A stretch of 64,000 nt of DNA from Usnea hakonensis. Taxonomy: Eukaryota; Ascomycota; Lecanoromycetes; Lecanorales; Parmeliaceae. Shown in pieces: positions 39,323 through 50,784 of the stretch. The translations under genes and the position numbers were made by a program. Each line of letters opens with the position of its first letter. Positions within the stretch are counted from its first letter, which is position 1. The stretch is taken from the NCBI GenBank assembly GCA_013423325.1, contig BLJB01000467.1:35978-99977 (forward strand). Reading direction: 5' to 3'. Below the pieces are notes generated by a model, which was not told where the DNA came from, made no database searches, and saw only the letters and a list, made by a program, of their open reading frames with translations.

Positions 39323-42300
39323 ATTATAGGGTATTATTTTAGTAATCCTTTTGCTTTATATTATATCTACTAGCTTATAATAAGAGTTCTAGAAAGGGCT
39401 AAATAAATTATTAGCTATACTATCTATTAATCGGGATATACCCGAATATAAAAATTAATACTATATTAGGAATAGTCTACTAGACTATAGAAAGGATATA
39501 GAGATTGGTTTAATCCTAAAAATATATAAATTACGCTATAATCTTTAGCTTAGCCGCGATTAGGTTACGCGCTAGTATTAGCTAATAATTATCTACTAAA
39601 AGATACTATTTCGCCTATAAATTATACTAATTAGATATTACTATAACTCTATAGAGTTTTTCTAGATTATCTAAATTATATAGATTATACTCGCCTACTC
39701 TATATTATTATTATAAGACTTAAGAGTACCTAAAATTATATCTACTCTATCTATTTTTAGTACTATTAAGTTACTAAGTAGTCTAATTAAACCGAATAAC
39801 TATTATATACCTCTAAGACTTTAGATAATTAATTATAAAAGCGAGAAGTTAATTTTATTTTACTAGTTATTCTAGATAATCTCTTATAACTATTTATTCT
39901 AACGTTTTAAGATAAATCGAAAGATACTATTACTATTAAATTATTATCTAAGAGCCGCTTAGGCCGTTACTATATCTAAAAGGATACTAGATAATTAATT
40001 ACGAACTATTTTTATATTACTAGTCCCTTCTTATAATCTTTTTCCGATACTTTTAGATAGTCGAAAAGCGCTATTTAGCTACTAATATTATATTATTAAT
40101 TTTATTATTAATTTATAAATAAGGTATAAGATATCTTATAATTATAGCTCTTAACCTAACTACTTATTATATTAAACTAGATATTAGTAAATCTCTAGCT
40201 ACTATACTATAATTACTAAGCTATTATTATAATTACTAATTACTAATAGCGAGTAAACTATTAATTATATAATCTTAATAGACCTCGCCCTTACTTAAAT
40301 TCCTACTAACTCTATATTAGTTATCGCTATTATTTTTAGAAACGGTAGCGCGTAAAGTTATAAATAAGAAAGAGCGTTTCGAAAGAGTAAGAGAATAGAA
40401 TAAGTATATATAATACTAAATATAACCCCTTTCTAGGAATATATTAATAATAGATAAAGATAGTACCTTCGACTAAGTTTTAGAATTAATATATATACTC
40501 TAAACTTTATCCTATAAGATTAGAAGGTCTATACGTATTATATATAATCTATTATATCTCTAGATTTTAATTAGTATATATTATTATTCTTTCTATACCT
40601 TAACTCCTAAATAGAAAGTTTAAATTATTATTAATTATAAAGAAGTAGACGGAGTCTACTATATCTTTAAGTAGAATTAGCTATATAAATATAAATAGTA
40701 CTAAATCCTTATATAAGACTTCCCTCGTTACTACTATAACTTTAATATATATAGTATTATTAAAAAGGGCGAATCTTATAGATACGCTACTATCTAACTT
40801 TTAAATTAGCTTAGTAAATTTATCTAAAAGGCCCTAAAATACGAGTAAGATATATATTATCTATCTAAATCTAGGGAGTCTACTTTAACTACTTCTAAAT
40901 TCTTTATAAAGGAATTAATATTTTCTATATATAGTAATATTAACTTATTTAGGTATAAAGTTAAATTACCCTTATATATCTTATTATTATTAAGCTATAG
41001 AAAACGACTCGATAAGAGTACTAGCCTTACTAAAGATTACTAAATTTAAGAACCCTAAAAGGTACTAGATATAAAAGCGAGAAATATAAATTTATTTTAT
41101 TATTATTATATTATAGAGATATATTACTATACCTTAATTAACCTTTCTAGTAAAAATTATTTAAGCTAATATTTATTAAATTAAGAACGCTAATACTATA
41201 AAAAGGAATACTACTCTAAAAGGTATTACGCCTAAATTATTTTAATTAATTTTTATTTCTAAGCTTAGTAATAGTACCTATAACGACTATTTTAAAAAAT
41301 AGGAGAATAAATACTTTTTAGTCTATAATATTATATTTAATTATTTAGATATTAATTACTATAATAATTATAAGGGCTATACTACTAATATATACCTCTT
41401 TTAGGAAGCTATTAAAGTTAATTATAAGTCTAAAGGCTTCGATATTCTTAATAATTTCTATTATTGGCTATTTACTCTTAAGCTTTAAGACTACACGAAT
41501 ATTACTAAATATATTAAGAAGTTTAAGGAACTTTATAATAATATTATTAATATATACGAGAGGATAGGCTTTAATAATAATATCTTTATCTTTCTCTTTT
41601 ATATAAATCTTAAAAAGTAATATAAGAATTACTTTTTAACTTATATTTAAAACTATAAATCTATAGATATTAATAGAGATATGGCCTATAATTTTAAATA
41701 TATAATATAGTAATTTATTTAAAGTATAACTAATTCTTTAGCTAGTTATATTAAATCTACTCTAGGGATAGTAGTAATATAACCGGAGACGTATATTATA
41801 ACTACTCTTAGAATCGAGAAGTTCTAGAATAATATAGTCGAAGGACTAGATACTATCTATATCTAACGCTTAGTTAAGTTCTATTAGAATTATAAAAAGA
41901 ACTACTATACCTATAACGAGTATAAGGGTAGGACGAACTAATATAAATAGATATTAAGCCGTAGCCGGAATAATAATAATAAATAATAATATAATAATAG
42001 AGATTATAGATACTATAATAATTATAATTAAAAGAGTAATTATTATAATTATTATAATTACTATAAGAAGTTTTATAAGTCTCGTTAAAATATTAATCTT
42101 ACTTACTATAATATTAATAGTAAAGATAGTTCGACTTCTAACTCTAATATTAACTAGGACTATAATAGATATAACTATTATATAGTACTCCCTAAAATAG
42201 TATTCTCTAAAGATAAGAAGCTAGAATCTTATATTATAGAGGCTATTACTATATCTATAGAACCTACTAAACTCTCGATATAATAGAGTTTAAACTTATA

Positions 42301-42380
42301 TTATTTAATCTATATAATACCTAACTATTTAGTTTTTAAGATATATTCCCTTATAATTAGCAATAACTACTAATTAATTG

Positions 42381-42573
42381 TGTCATGGTTTCACCCCAAC
42401 ACCTCTTTTTCATGATCTGCGGAGACGCGCTAAGCCTCATTTGGCCTAGCGCCTTGGCATTGCCCACAATGATTTCTTGCAGTGCAATTGCACTCTTCCT
42501 TCTACATAGCTAATATTCTGGTCATATTGCCACTATCAAATACCATTCTTCGGTCCCAGTGCACTCCCTGACA
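42381..42573 (+). repeat. Small LTR element, 5' LTR
   Basis: 193 bp, identical to 43,845-44,037. Confidence 0.95.
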
Positions 42574-42737
42574 TAATATTAGCTATCTTCGCATGGCCGT
42601 GAGCGTGGCCATTGTTGAGTATTCACTCCTGTAACTGTCCTGTTTGCCTGGGGGGATTTCTCACCGGTTTTCTACCTGTTTGCCTGGAAAATCGACGGCT
42701 TTCTCTCGCCTGAGGCCTGTCAACTGCCTACTGCCTA

Positions 42738-42766
42738 GGTACTACTACTACTACTACTACTACTGC
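42738..42766 (+). repeat. (TAC)n microsatellite
   Basis: About nine TAC units, with a second run of about five near 42,813-42,827. Lies inside the small LTR element. Confidence 0.9.
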
Positions 42767-43828
42767 CTACTGCCTGCTTGCGACGAGATATTGCGCACTG
42801 TCTCTCGCTTGCACTACTACTACTACTGTCTGTCCTGCCTGTCTGCGGAGACTTCTCGGAATATCGCCTACTCAATCGCCTTGTTGTGGAGGAGATATTC
42901 GGCTGTTCTCACCTGCTCGGCAACTGCCTGCCTGCCTACTACCTACTGCCTGCCTGCGAGGAGACATTTCGACTGTCTCTCGCCTGACCTACTCGATTTA
43001 CCTGTCTGCCTGTGGAGAGATCTCCACCTGTTCCGATTTGGATTCGGAACACCAAGAAGAAGAAACCGTCCAAGAGACAACGAGATTCGTGGCGAGGCCA
43101 GTGGGTCTTGTGATCACGCTTCTCACCAGAAGAAGAAGAAAAAGCCTGTTCCGAAATGGATTCGGATTAGGAAGAAGAAACACCACCTGAATCGCAATTA
43201 TCGATTCAACATTACCAGGCCGAGATTCGTGGCCTCAACACCATTATTCAAGATTTGAACAAGACGATAACACGTGCTGGCAAGAGAAGTAAAGGCCATT
43301 ATGGCCAAGGAGAAGGCTGTGGAGAAGGATTGACGAAAGAGGTGGGATAGCCACTGCAGCACCAATGGATTTCTCCTCCTTCTCCTCACCAGCAATACCA
43401 CTGCCACGAGCACCACTGGAAGCCAGCCTAGCCACATGCGGCTAGCGCATCAAATCAGTTTCGATTCGGCAAATCATCGGACTTTGCGAATTTGCACGAA
43501 TTGGCCTCATTCGATTTTTTTACTTTCGGCCAAATGGGCCAAATCACGAATTTCTTCACGAACCACCTACACTCACTAATGATTCCCAGCACCAACGCCA
43601 TTGCCATGAGCGCCTTTTCAGGCTGTTACACTATATCGATACCCCTGTCGCATTGAGATTCGGCTTATTGCCACGGTCAGAGCCCTGAGAGGGCGGAGAA
43701 GGTCATTTTTTCAGCATTTCACCATGAAGGTGGATGCACTCGGCGAGAGCATGGAGCATGGGCATGACTGACACCTCGCTGTCACCACCTCGCTGTCATC
43801 ATGATATTGGCCATAGGGACATGGCCAT

Positions 43829-43844
43829 GTGGAGGGGGGGGTAG
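43829..43844 (+). other. Polypurine tract of small LTR element
   Basis: GTGGAGGGGGGGGTAG immediately before the 3' LTR. Confidence 0.75.
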
Positions 43845-44037
43845 TGTCATGGTTTCACCCCAACACCTCTTTTTCATGATCTGCGGAGACGCGCTAAGCC
43901 TCATTTGGCCTAGCGCCTTGGCATTGCCCACAATGATTTCTTGCAGTGCAATTGCACTCTTCCTTCTACATAGCTAATATTCTGGTCATATTGCCACTAT
44001 CAAATACCATTCTTCGGTCCCAGTGCACTCCCTGACA
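43845..44037 (+). repeat. Small LTR element, 3' LTR
   Basis: 193 bp, identical to 42,381-42,573. Confidence 0.95.
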
Positions 44038-47000
44038 AATTAAGAGGATTAGAGAATCCCTTAAATTAGTTAGTAAAGATAAAATTAAGATTAAACTTAA
44101 TATTAGTAATTAATATTATTTTTTAATTTTTAATAATATTCTTTATATTTTTAGTCTATTTATAAATCTAATTTCTTAAAGTAAACTAATATAATTAAGC
44201 TATCTAATAAAAATTATTTCTAAGGAAATTAAGATTAAGATAAAGAGAATTACTATCTAGCTTATTAGTAATAATATTTATTAATTTAATATATAGGAAG
44301 ATAAGCCTAAGCTAGAATTTATTATATTAGTTTTAATATTAAAGTAAGCTTTTAAGTTTTATTTATTTCTAATATATAAATCCCGCTTGGCTATAGTAGC
44401 CGCTAATTTAATTAAAGGTTCTATTATTTTCTTTATATCTATTAGAAAGCGTTTCTATAGCTCTCGCTATAATTTTAACTCTAGTATTAGCTTTATATCT
44501 AGTTATAATAGCTTAGATTTAGAGTTAGCTTTAGATTTAACTTTAGATTCGACTTTAAATTTAAATTTAGATTTAAACTTTAACTCTATAATTTCTAATT
44601 ATAAAAATAAGCCGCGAAAGAGATAAAAGTATAAATCTAATTTTAAGACTATAACTTATTACTATTATTATTTAAAATACTCGGGGGATATATAATAGCT
44701 TGAATATTATAATATCGACCTATTTAAAGAAATTATAGATAAGGTACTTTATATATCTTACGCTATTAAGAAGATATAGTAAGTTAGATATACTTTTTAT
44801 ATTTACTCTAATAGATAATATTTAGACCTTATTTATAATAATCTTAATATAATAAAAGAAATTAAGTTTAATTTTAAATACTTTATTATCTTTTTTAATA
44901 ACTATATAAAAGTCTTTAAAATAGAAATCCTCTACTCTAAAGATAAGGTATTTACTATATTTTATTATTATCTTATATATAACGAAAAAGGAGATTTCTA
45001 ATATAATAGATTATAAATAAATTAAGGTAGTAAATATTTTAACTATAAGTTTAATTAATTTTATAATAATAGTAGTATTATATAGGAGCCTACTACTCTA
45101 AATAATTCTAAATAAAATAGCTCCTCTAAAAGATTTAATTAAGATCTAAAGGGATACGTCTTTATTATAATTAAAAAAATAAGTCTTTCTATAGAGTATT
45201 AGCCTTAACTAATAATAGTAGCTAATTATTTATATAATTATTACTTTATTTAGAGCTATAAACTAACCCTCTATAAAGCTAATACTAGTATATAGTTAAG
45301 ACTAAAGTATCTTTATTTTATTAGCTCCTATAGCTAGTACCTTACTCGAAAACCTAGTACTAGCTAAAAAACTAATTAAGATTATATTATTATTAAGAGT
45401 CCTATTAGGCTTTTAGAATATAAAGAAGATTAGATCTATTAAATATTATTAGAAGATAAAAGGACTTTTCGTACCTTTTAAATAATATAGAAAAAGATTC
45501 TATCTAAATTCCTTCGCGTTAAATAGCTAAAGCCTCCCCTAATAGAGGAAATATTATTATTATTAATAATATTAATTTAGCCTAGAAAAGGCTTAATATC
45601 TATTATTACGAACCCCTAAATTATTACTATAAAAGATAAACTAGTATCTACTTCTACTCTTATTTATATTTCTATCTCTATAGTCTCTATTACGCTAGTA
45701 CTAACGTCTATTAATACTCTATTAATATTAAGTATAGTAAGTTTAGAATTATTTAGATCTAGATCTCTCGCGAATTATTTTAAACTATAGTATTATAACC
45801 TCTTACTAGACCCTCTAGCCTTATTTATATTTATTATTCGAGAATCCTATAAGTCTAAAAGCTATAACGAGGCTATCTTAAATAATAATCCCGATAGTAA
45901 GAACTAAAAGACTACTATAAAAGATAAGATTAATTTACTAATAGAGAATAAAACGTAGGAGCTAATAAACTATTTATTAGATTATAAGCTTTTAAGAGGT
46001 AAGTAGATATTTATCTTAAAGTAAAATCTTAAAAGAGAAGTTACTCGCTATAAGATATACTAGATAGTACTAAAATACTCTTAGCGTAAAGGCTTAAATT
46101 ATAATAAGACTTTTACTTTAGTTATTAAGCCTATAAGCTATAAGGCCTTATTTACTCTTATAGTAACTCTAGACTAGGATCTAAAATAGATAAATATTAA
46201 AACTACTTTCTTATATAGGGTAGTTAAAGAGGTAATCTATATAATATAGTCTATTAGCTTTAAATTAAAATAATATTCTAATAAGGTTTATAAGCTTAAT
46301 AAGGTCTTATATAATCTAAAGTAGTTCCCTTAGATATAGTATAATACCTTTTCTAATTTTATAAAGAAGTAAGAACTCTACCCTATTAATATTAACTATA
46401 ATATATTTACTAATAGTTATATAAGTACTATTATAGCTCTCTATATAAATAATATACTTATAATTAATCCTAATTATAAAGATATTTAGCGTATTAAGGA
46501 TACTTTTAATACTTAGTTTTAAATAACTAATTTAGGGCCTTATACTTATTATCTAGAGATAATAGTAACTCGAGATAATACTAAAAGAACTATCCGCCTT
46601 AGATAGACTAAGTATATTAAATATATATTCTATAATAATAGTATATAGGAGGCTAAGCTAGTCTCTACTTTTATAAAGACTTTAATTAAATACGAACTAA
46701 TAGAGGATAATTATTAGACTATTTAGAAAAATAAGACTCGCTATTAATTAGCTATAGAATCTCTTATATATATAATATTTAAGACTTAACTAGATCTAGC
46801 CTTTACTATCTTAATAATTAGTCGCTATATATATAATCTAATTAAGAAGTATTAGGGAGTAGTTAAAAGAATCTTTATATATTTTAAAGAGATTATTAAT
46901 ATAAAACTAGTCTTTTAGAGTACTTTTTCGAACTTAATTAGCTATATAGACTTTAACTAGATAGATAATATAACTACTTATTACTTTATTTCCGGCTATA

Positions 47001-48170
47001 TATTTAATATAAGAAGTATAGTAATTAGCTAGTCCTTTAAATATTAGGCTACTATTATCCTCTCTATATATAAGGCTAAGTATATTAGCTAAATATAAGC
47101 TACTAAAAAGGTAATTTAATTATAAAGCCTACTAATATCTTTATATTTTAGATATAGTAATAGCCTAGAAACGATTATTATCTATAGGGATAATTAGGGG
47201 GTAATTATATTATTAAAGGACCCTAGATCTTATAGTTATACTAAATATATTAATATTACTAACTATTTCTATAGGGAGAAAGTAGCTAATAAATTAGTAA
47301 CCTTTAAATATATTTCTACTAATTTATAAGTTACTAATAGATTAATTAAGGCTCTTTCTAGGGATAAGTTTAAGATATTTTATAAAACTATTAATCTAAG
47401 ATAACTAAACTAATAACTAGATAATCTATAGGAGATATTTACCCTTTCTAACCTTTAACTATTAAGATTAATATATAATTTACCCTTTCTAGATCTCCTT
47501 TTTAAATATATTATCGCTATTATTATTATCCCCTCTTAGCGCCTTAAATATTAAATTACCTAGATCTTTTAGTACTAAATTAATCTTATTAACTAGTCTA
47601 AATAATTTAGCTTATTAGTCTTATTAACTAGTCTATACTTAATAGACTTTCCTCTTATATCTTTTTTTTTTACTATTAATTATTAATTAATCCTTTTCTT
47701 TTCCTCCCTAGAGTTAATTCTAACTACTAATATATAGGGGCCTTTTTAACCTATATTATATAGGTATTTATAGTACTTATAATATTATCTTAGCCCTAAA
47801 GTATTACTTCTAGCCTTATAGCTACTTACCTAGCTACTATTTAGCTATTATAGTTACTATAGCTATTTAGAATATTTCTTATATAATATATAGACCTTTA
47901 TATATATCCTCCGACCTCGTTTTATTTAAAATTTAGTATATACTCGGTAGATATTAAAAAAGATTTTTAAATAATCGTATTTTTATAAAAAGTAGAAAGT
48001 TTATATAATAATATTATTATAGGATTAAGTACCGAGCTATTATATAGTCTAATATTTACTACTATATTATTATATTACCTCTACTACCCTAATATTACCG
48101 TCGTATAGTATAGAATTAATATAGGAGTTAGAATTTAATTTTTAGAAAAAGAAATATACTCGAGTAGGAG

Positions 48171-48315
48171 TATTAATATAGAAAGATTTATCGAGTTATA
48201 TAATTTCGTTACGTAACCTTGGCGTCTTAGTATTTTATAAATAGTCTTATATATTTCTTGTGCTTCTATAATTAATTAACTAAGAAACAAGTGTTCCATA
48301 TACCTACTTTCAACA
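48171..48315 (+). repeat. A2 3' LTR
   Basis: 145 bp. The inner (left) part is saturated with mutations, and the outer end is unmutated (aagaaacaagtgttcc, actttcaaca). Confidence 0.92.
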
Positions 48316-48320
48316 TTATT

Positions 48321-48947
48321 AACTCTTTTTTAATAGATATTAATAATCGTAAGTACGAATAGTAGACTTCTACTAGTTAATATAATAAATCCGGAAATAC
48401 TATTAGATATAGTAATACTACTATCGGAAGTTCTTTCTAGATAAACCTCTAACTTTAATATAATAATAATTATTATAATAATTAGTCTTCTAGATAGTAT
48501 AGTTAATATAATTACTAGTTAGTAAGATAATAAGAACTTAGTTAAAATTAAAACTCTTACTATTTTAATATTTATTAATTAAAACTATCTTCTTATAGAT
48601 ATTAAAGCTACTAAGAAAATAGTTAAATATTATTTCTAATTTTACTATTAGCTTAACTATTAGCTCTAACCTTAAGACTATAAATTATAGTATTAAATTA
48701 TTAGTCTTTATATCTAGATTATAAATTTCCTCCTCTCTAATTAAAAGCTTACTAAGTAAGTATCTAAGATAATAATATTAAAAATATCTAATTAAAAGGC
48801 TAAGGAAATAAATAAGAAGTAAAGAACTATATTAATAAATATTTTATTAAAATAAAAGTATTACTATATAACTATCTATATTAGCTAGAAGCTAACTTTA
48901 AAAAAGAAAGAATCCTATATTAACCCCGACTATATAATAATAATAAT
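48321..48947 (+). pseudogene. Gag-like fragment, second piece
   Basis: Continues the gag-like frame from 39,163 (INSFLIDINNRKYE near 48,321-48,362). RIP-mutated. Ends at the LINE TSD. Confidence 0.45.
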
Positions 48948-48960
48948 TAATTAGATATTT
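48948..48960. repeat. TSD of ORF1-only LINE (left)
   Basis: TAATTAGATATTT, repeated at 50,772-50,784. Confidence 0.85.
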
Positions 48961-50771
48961 TGAATTTGAATTTGAATTTATACGTCGTGTCTACCTAAGC
49001 CATGAAAGGTAATTACGGGATTCTCTATCGCCTCTTAATCCGTAGCAAGAAAACCGTTTGATACCATCGTCTTACGTATATGCCATCAGGGAAAAACCTT
49101 ACCACTTCTCTACCTGTGTGTTGCTATTCTTTTGTAGATCTAAACACCACTTTCGTTATACCTCCGTTAGGATTTCTCTGTCTTTCATGTTCCTCCCGTT
49201 GCGATCTCCTTCTCTAAAGCTTGAATCTTGGCAAATTCGGTCCGGATTTGGATTGACTCTTCCTCGCTGAGTCCCCGGCCCTGGCTTGTACTCTCCTTGA
49301 TCTTCTCTCGGAGTGCAGCTTTTAGTTCTGCGGGTCCACTCCTTTGGACCGAAGCCATAGATTCCGTCGCCGTCGTCTTCGTCTCTTCTTTCCTACCATA
49401 GTTCCCCTTCTCGGTCGTCTCCCGCTGAAGTTGACCATAGAACGGCCTCTTCTTCGCGAGCCTCCTCGCCGTATATTTCTTCATTTTGGCCTTGAACTGA
49501 CAATCCGCGGCGTATACGGTGTGGCCTTTCTTCCCGCACGCCGCGCAGCCCGGGGCTGCCCTTAGTGCTACCGTTGCATGTGCTCGGGTATCGTGTGTCT
49601 GGTTACATTCAGCGCACCGTACTTCGTTTTTGTACGCTCTCGCGATATAACCATATTCCTAGCACTTGTAGCACCTAGTCAGGGAGGCCGCCTGGTCGAA
49701 CCTCTCTATAGACTTCATTTCCTTCGCTTCCACGAGCCCGTTTAGTATCAGGGCATCTACCATCTCTAGGGTCGGGAGGTTCAGTACTAATGACGAGTAC
49801 TTCTTTGCCTTGTAGCTATTAGACAGCCACCTGATTCCTATGATCTCTAGGTCTAGGTGCATCCTCCGGTTATCCTGTTCAAGCCTCCTTTTTGTCCCTA
49901 GCCAGGCACTAGTATCCACTCCATCGACCCTGATACCGTATGCTATTACTGGGTATACCTTTCGTATAACGCTGGCCGACGCGTACCTCTCCGTAAGCCA
50001 GGACATGTCTTTCTCCAGGTCCTCCTTTACGTCTATCGTAGTTGTCTGGATTAGGAGGTCGCTACTGCGGAGGCGGCGCGCTATCTCTAGCTGTTCGACT
50101 CCCTCTCCTTATATCCGTATATCTTTTAGTTCTCTTAGGATCTCTTCCGCTATTTCTCCTATGCTCTTACTTTCCTTCTCATCTCTGACTCGTATTAGGA
50201 GCTGTCTCCGTTTCCTCGAATCCTCCGGTTGAATCGTGTGGACCGCGACGCGCGGGGGGGCCCCTCCGGGTGCTTTGAATGGATTCCCCTGACTCCATCT
50301 AGTGGCTGGGCTGCCTTGACGCGTCGGCGTGCTTGCCCAGCTTCTCGTTTGTTCCCCTTCTTATTATCTTGCCTACTTCTCTCTTTCCTGTTATAGCTCT
50401 ACGCGTAGCTTCGCGATTTCTCGGTTTTATCCTTCTACGAGGACTCGTATTGCGTCTATCGACGCGTTTCCTACTACTCGGTAGTCGTCTAGTACAGGTA
50501 TAAATAGTAGCTTAAGTATCTAGAGTACTTCCTCTAGGTTCCCCGTCTTCGTTATTGGTATCGTAAACCCGGTAGTCGCGTCTTGGTCTTCTTCCGTGTC
50601 GGTGTACTCCGCCCCCTCGGGGGCAGTGGTGGTTTCTACTACCTCTGCGTTTAGAGGTGTGTCTCCCTCTCCTGGTTCTCTGCCTATTGTGAAAGGCTTC
50701 TCGTCGTGCTGGTTGTTGTACTTCATCTTTCTCAATCACCTTCTCTACTACTACTAGTAATATTAATAATC
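48961..50771 (-). mobile_element. ORF1-only LINE (half-LINE), 1.8 kb, weakly mutated
   Basis: Bounded by a perfect 13-bp TSD. On the minus strand it has a ~45-bp 5' UTR, one ORF1 (50,726-49,185), a ~220-bp 3' region and a tail of AAATTC hexamers at 48,961-48,980. No endonuclease or RT sequence is present, yet both ends exist, so this is not a 5' truncation. The same 3' end occurs at 15,720 and at 63,811, and the same ORF1 start occurs at 62,988. CA/TG are common; RIP is light. Confidence 0.85.
49185..50726 (-). pseudogene. LINE ORF1 (gag-like, zinc knuckle), lightly RIP-damaged
   Basis: One continuous frame of 514 codons from ATG 50,726 (MKYNNQHDEKPFTIGRE) to a stop at 49,185, broken only by a handful of TAA/TAG codons where CAA/CAG is expected (e.g. 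about 50,520 and 49,656). Order: acidic N-terminus, coiled-coil-like Glu/Arg segment (about 50,360-50,480), a conserved gag core (SSLVLNLPTLEMVDALILNG, about 49,720-49,790), then Cys-rich knuckles. These read CYKC with His and Cys changed to Tyr by RIP, CAECNQTHDTRAH, and CAACGKKGHTVYAADC. A basic, Gln/Glu-rich C-terminus follows. It would bind element RNA. Typical of ORF1 in fungal Tad-clade LINEs. Confidence 0.82.
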
Positions 50772-50784
50772 TAATTAGATATTT
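50772..50784. repeat. TSD of ORF1-only LINE (right)
   Basis: TAATTAGATATTT, identical to 48,948-48,960. Confidence 0.85.

Larger units (their letters stand above)
42381..44037 (+). mobile_element. Small intact LTR element (TRIM-like), unmutated
   Basis: Two identical 193-bp LTRs (TGTCATGG...CCCTGACA) flank 1,271 bp. Flanking 5-mers AATTG and AATTA match at four positions, and A1 shows the uninterrupted site. A polypurine tract (GTGGAGGGGGGGGTAG, 43,829-43,844) precedes the 3' LTR, giving the orientation. CA/TG are frequent throughout, so it is free of RIP. The inside is too short for gag-pol. It holds a (TAC)n microsatellite (about 42,738-42,766) and degenerate ~60-bp repeats. The 42,644-43,258 ORF passes through the microsatellite (Tyr run) and ends in Lys-rich sequence, with no known domain. 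It is non-autonomous. Confidence 0.88.
39323..48170 (+). pseudogene. A2 gag-pol, RIP-destroyed and split
   Basis: Copia polyprotein remnant interrupted at 42,381-44,037. Gag occupies about 39,900-42,130, protease lies around the insertion, and integrase, RT and RNase H lie after it. A short frame at 44,387-44,626 survives by chance and encodes a Leu-Asp-rich repeat (LDLELALDLTLDSTLNLNLD) from the linker between integrase and RT. Confidence 0.75.
39164..48315 (+). mobile_element. Copia family A element 2 (A2), RIP-dead, with a younger insertion
   Basis: Plus strand, 145-bp LTRs (39,164-39,308 and 48,171-48,315) and a perfect TSD TTATT (39,159-39,163 and 48,316-48,320). The primer-binding site GGTTATAAGCCCGG lies at 39,309-39,322. 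Motifs: RT ALYINNILIINP near 46,435-46,475 (YVDD mutated) and an RNase H C-terminus near 47,280-47,400. A 1,657-bp LTR element is inserted at 42,381. Outer LTR ends are unmutated and inner parts saturated. Confidence 0.92.

Noticed and set aside
42644..43258. 204-aa ORF in the small LTR element as a real gene
   Set aside because: Runs through triplet microsatellites giving Tyr runs; no domain and no support for translation.
44387..44626. 79-aa Leu-Asp-rich ORF as a novel protein
   Set aside because: It is a surviving piece of the copia A2 polyprotein linker; its ATG-like start is a chance codon.
49840..50232. 130-aa plus-strand ORF
   Set aside because: Antisense of the LINE ORF1, which is supported by zinc knuckles and a single long frame.
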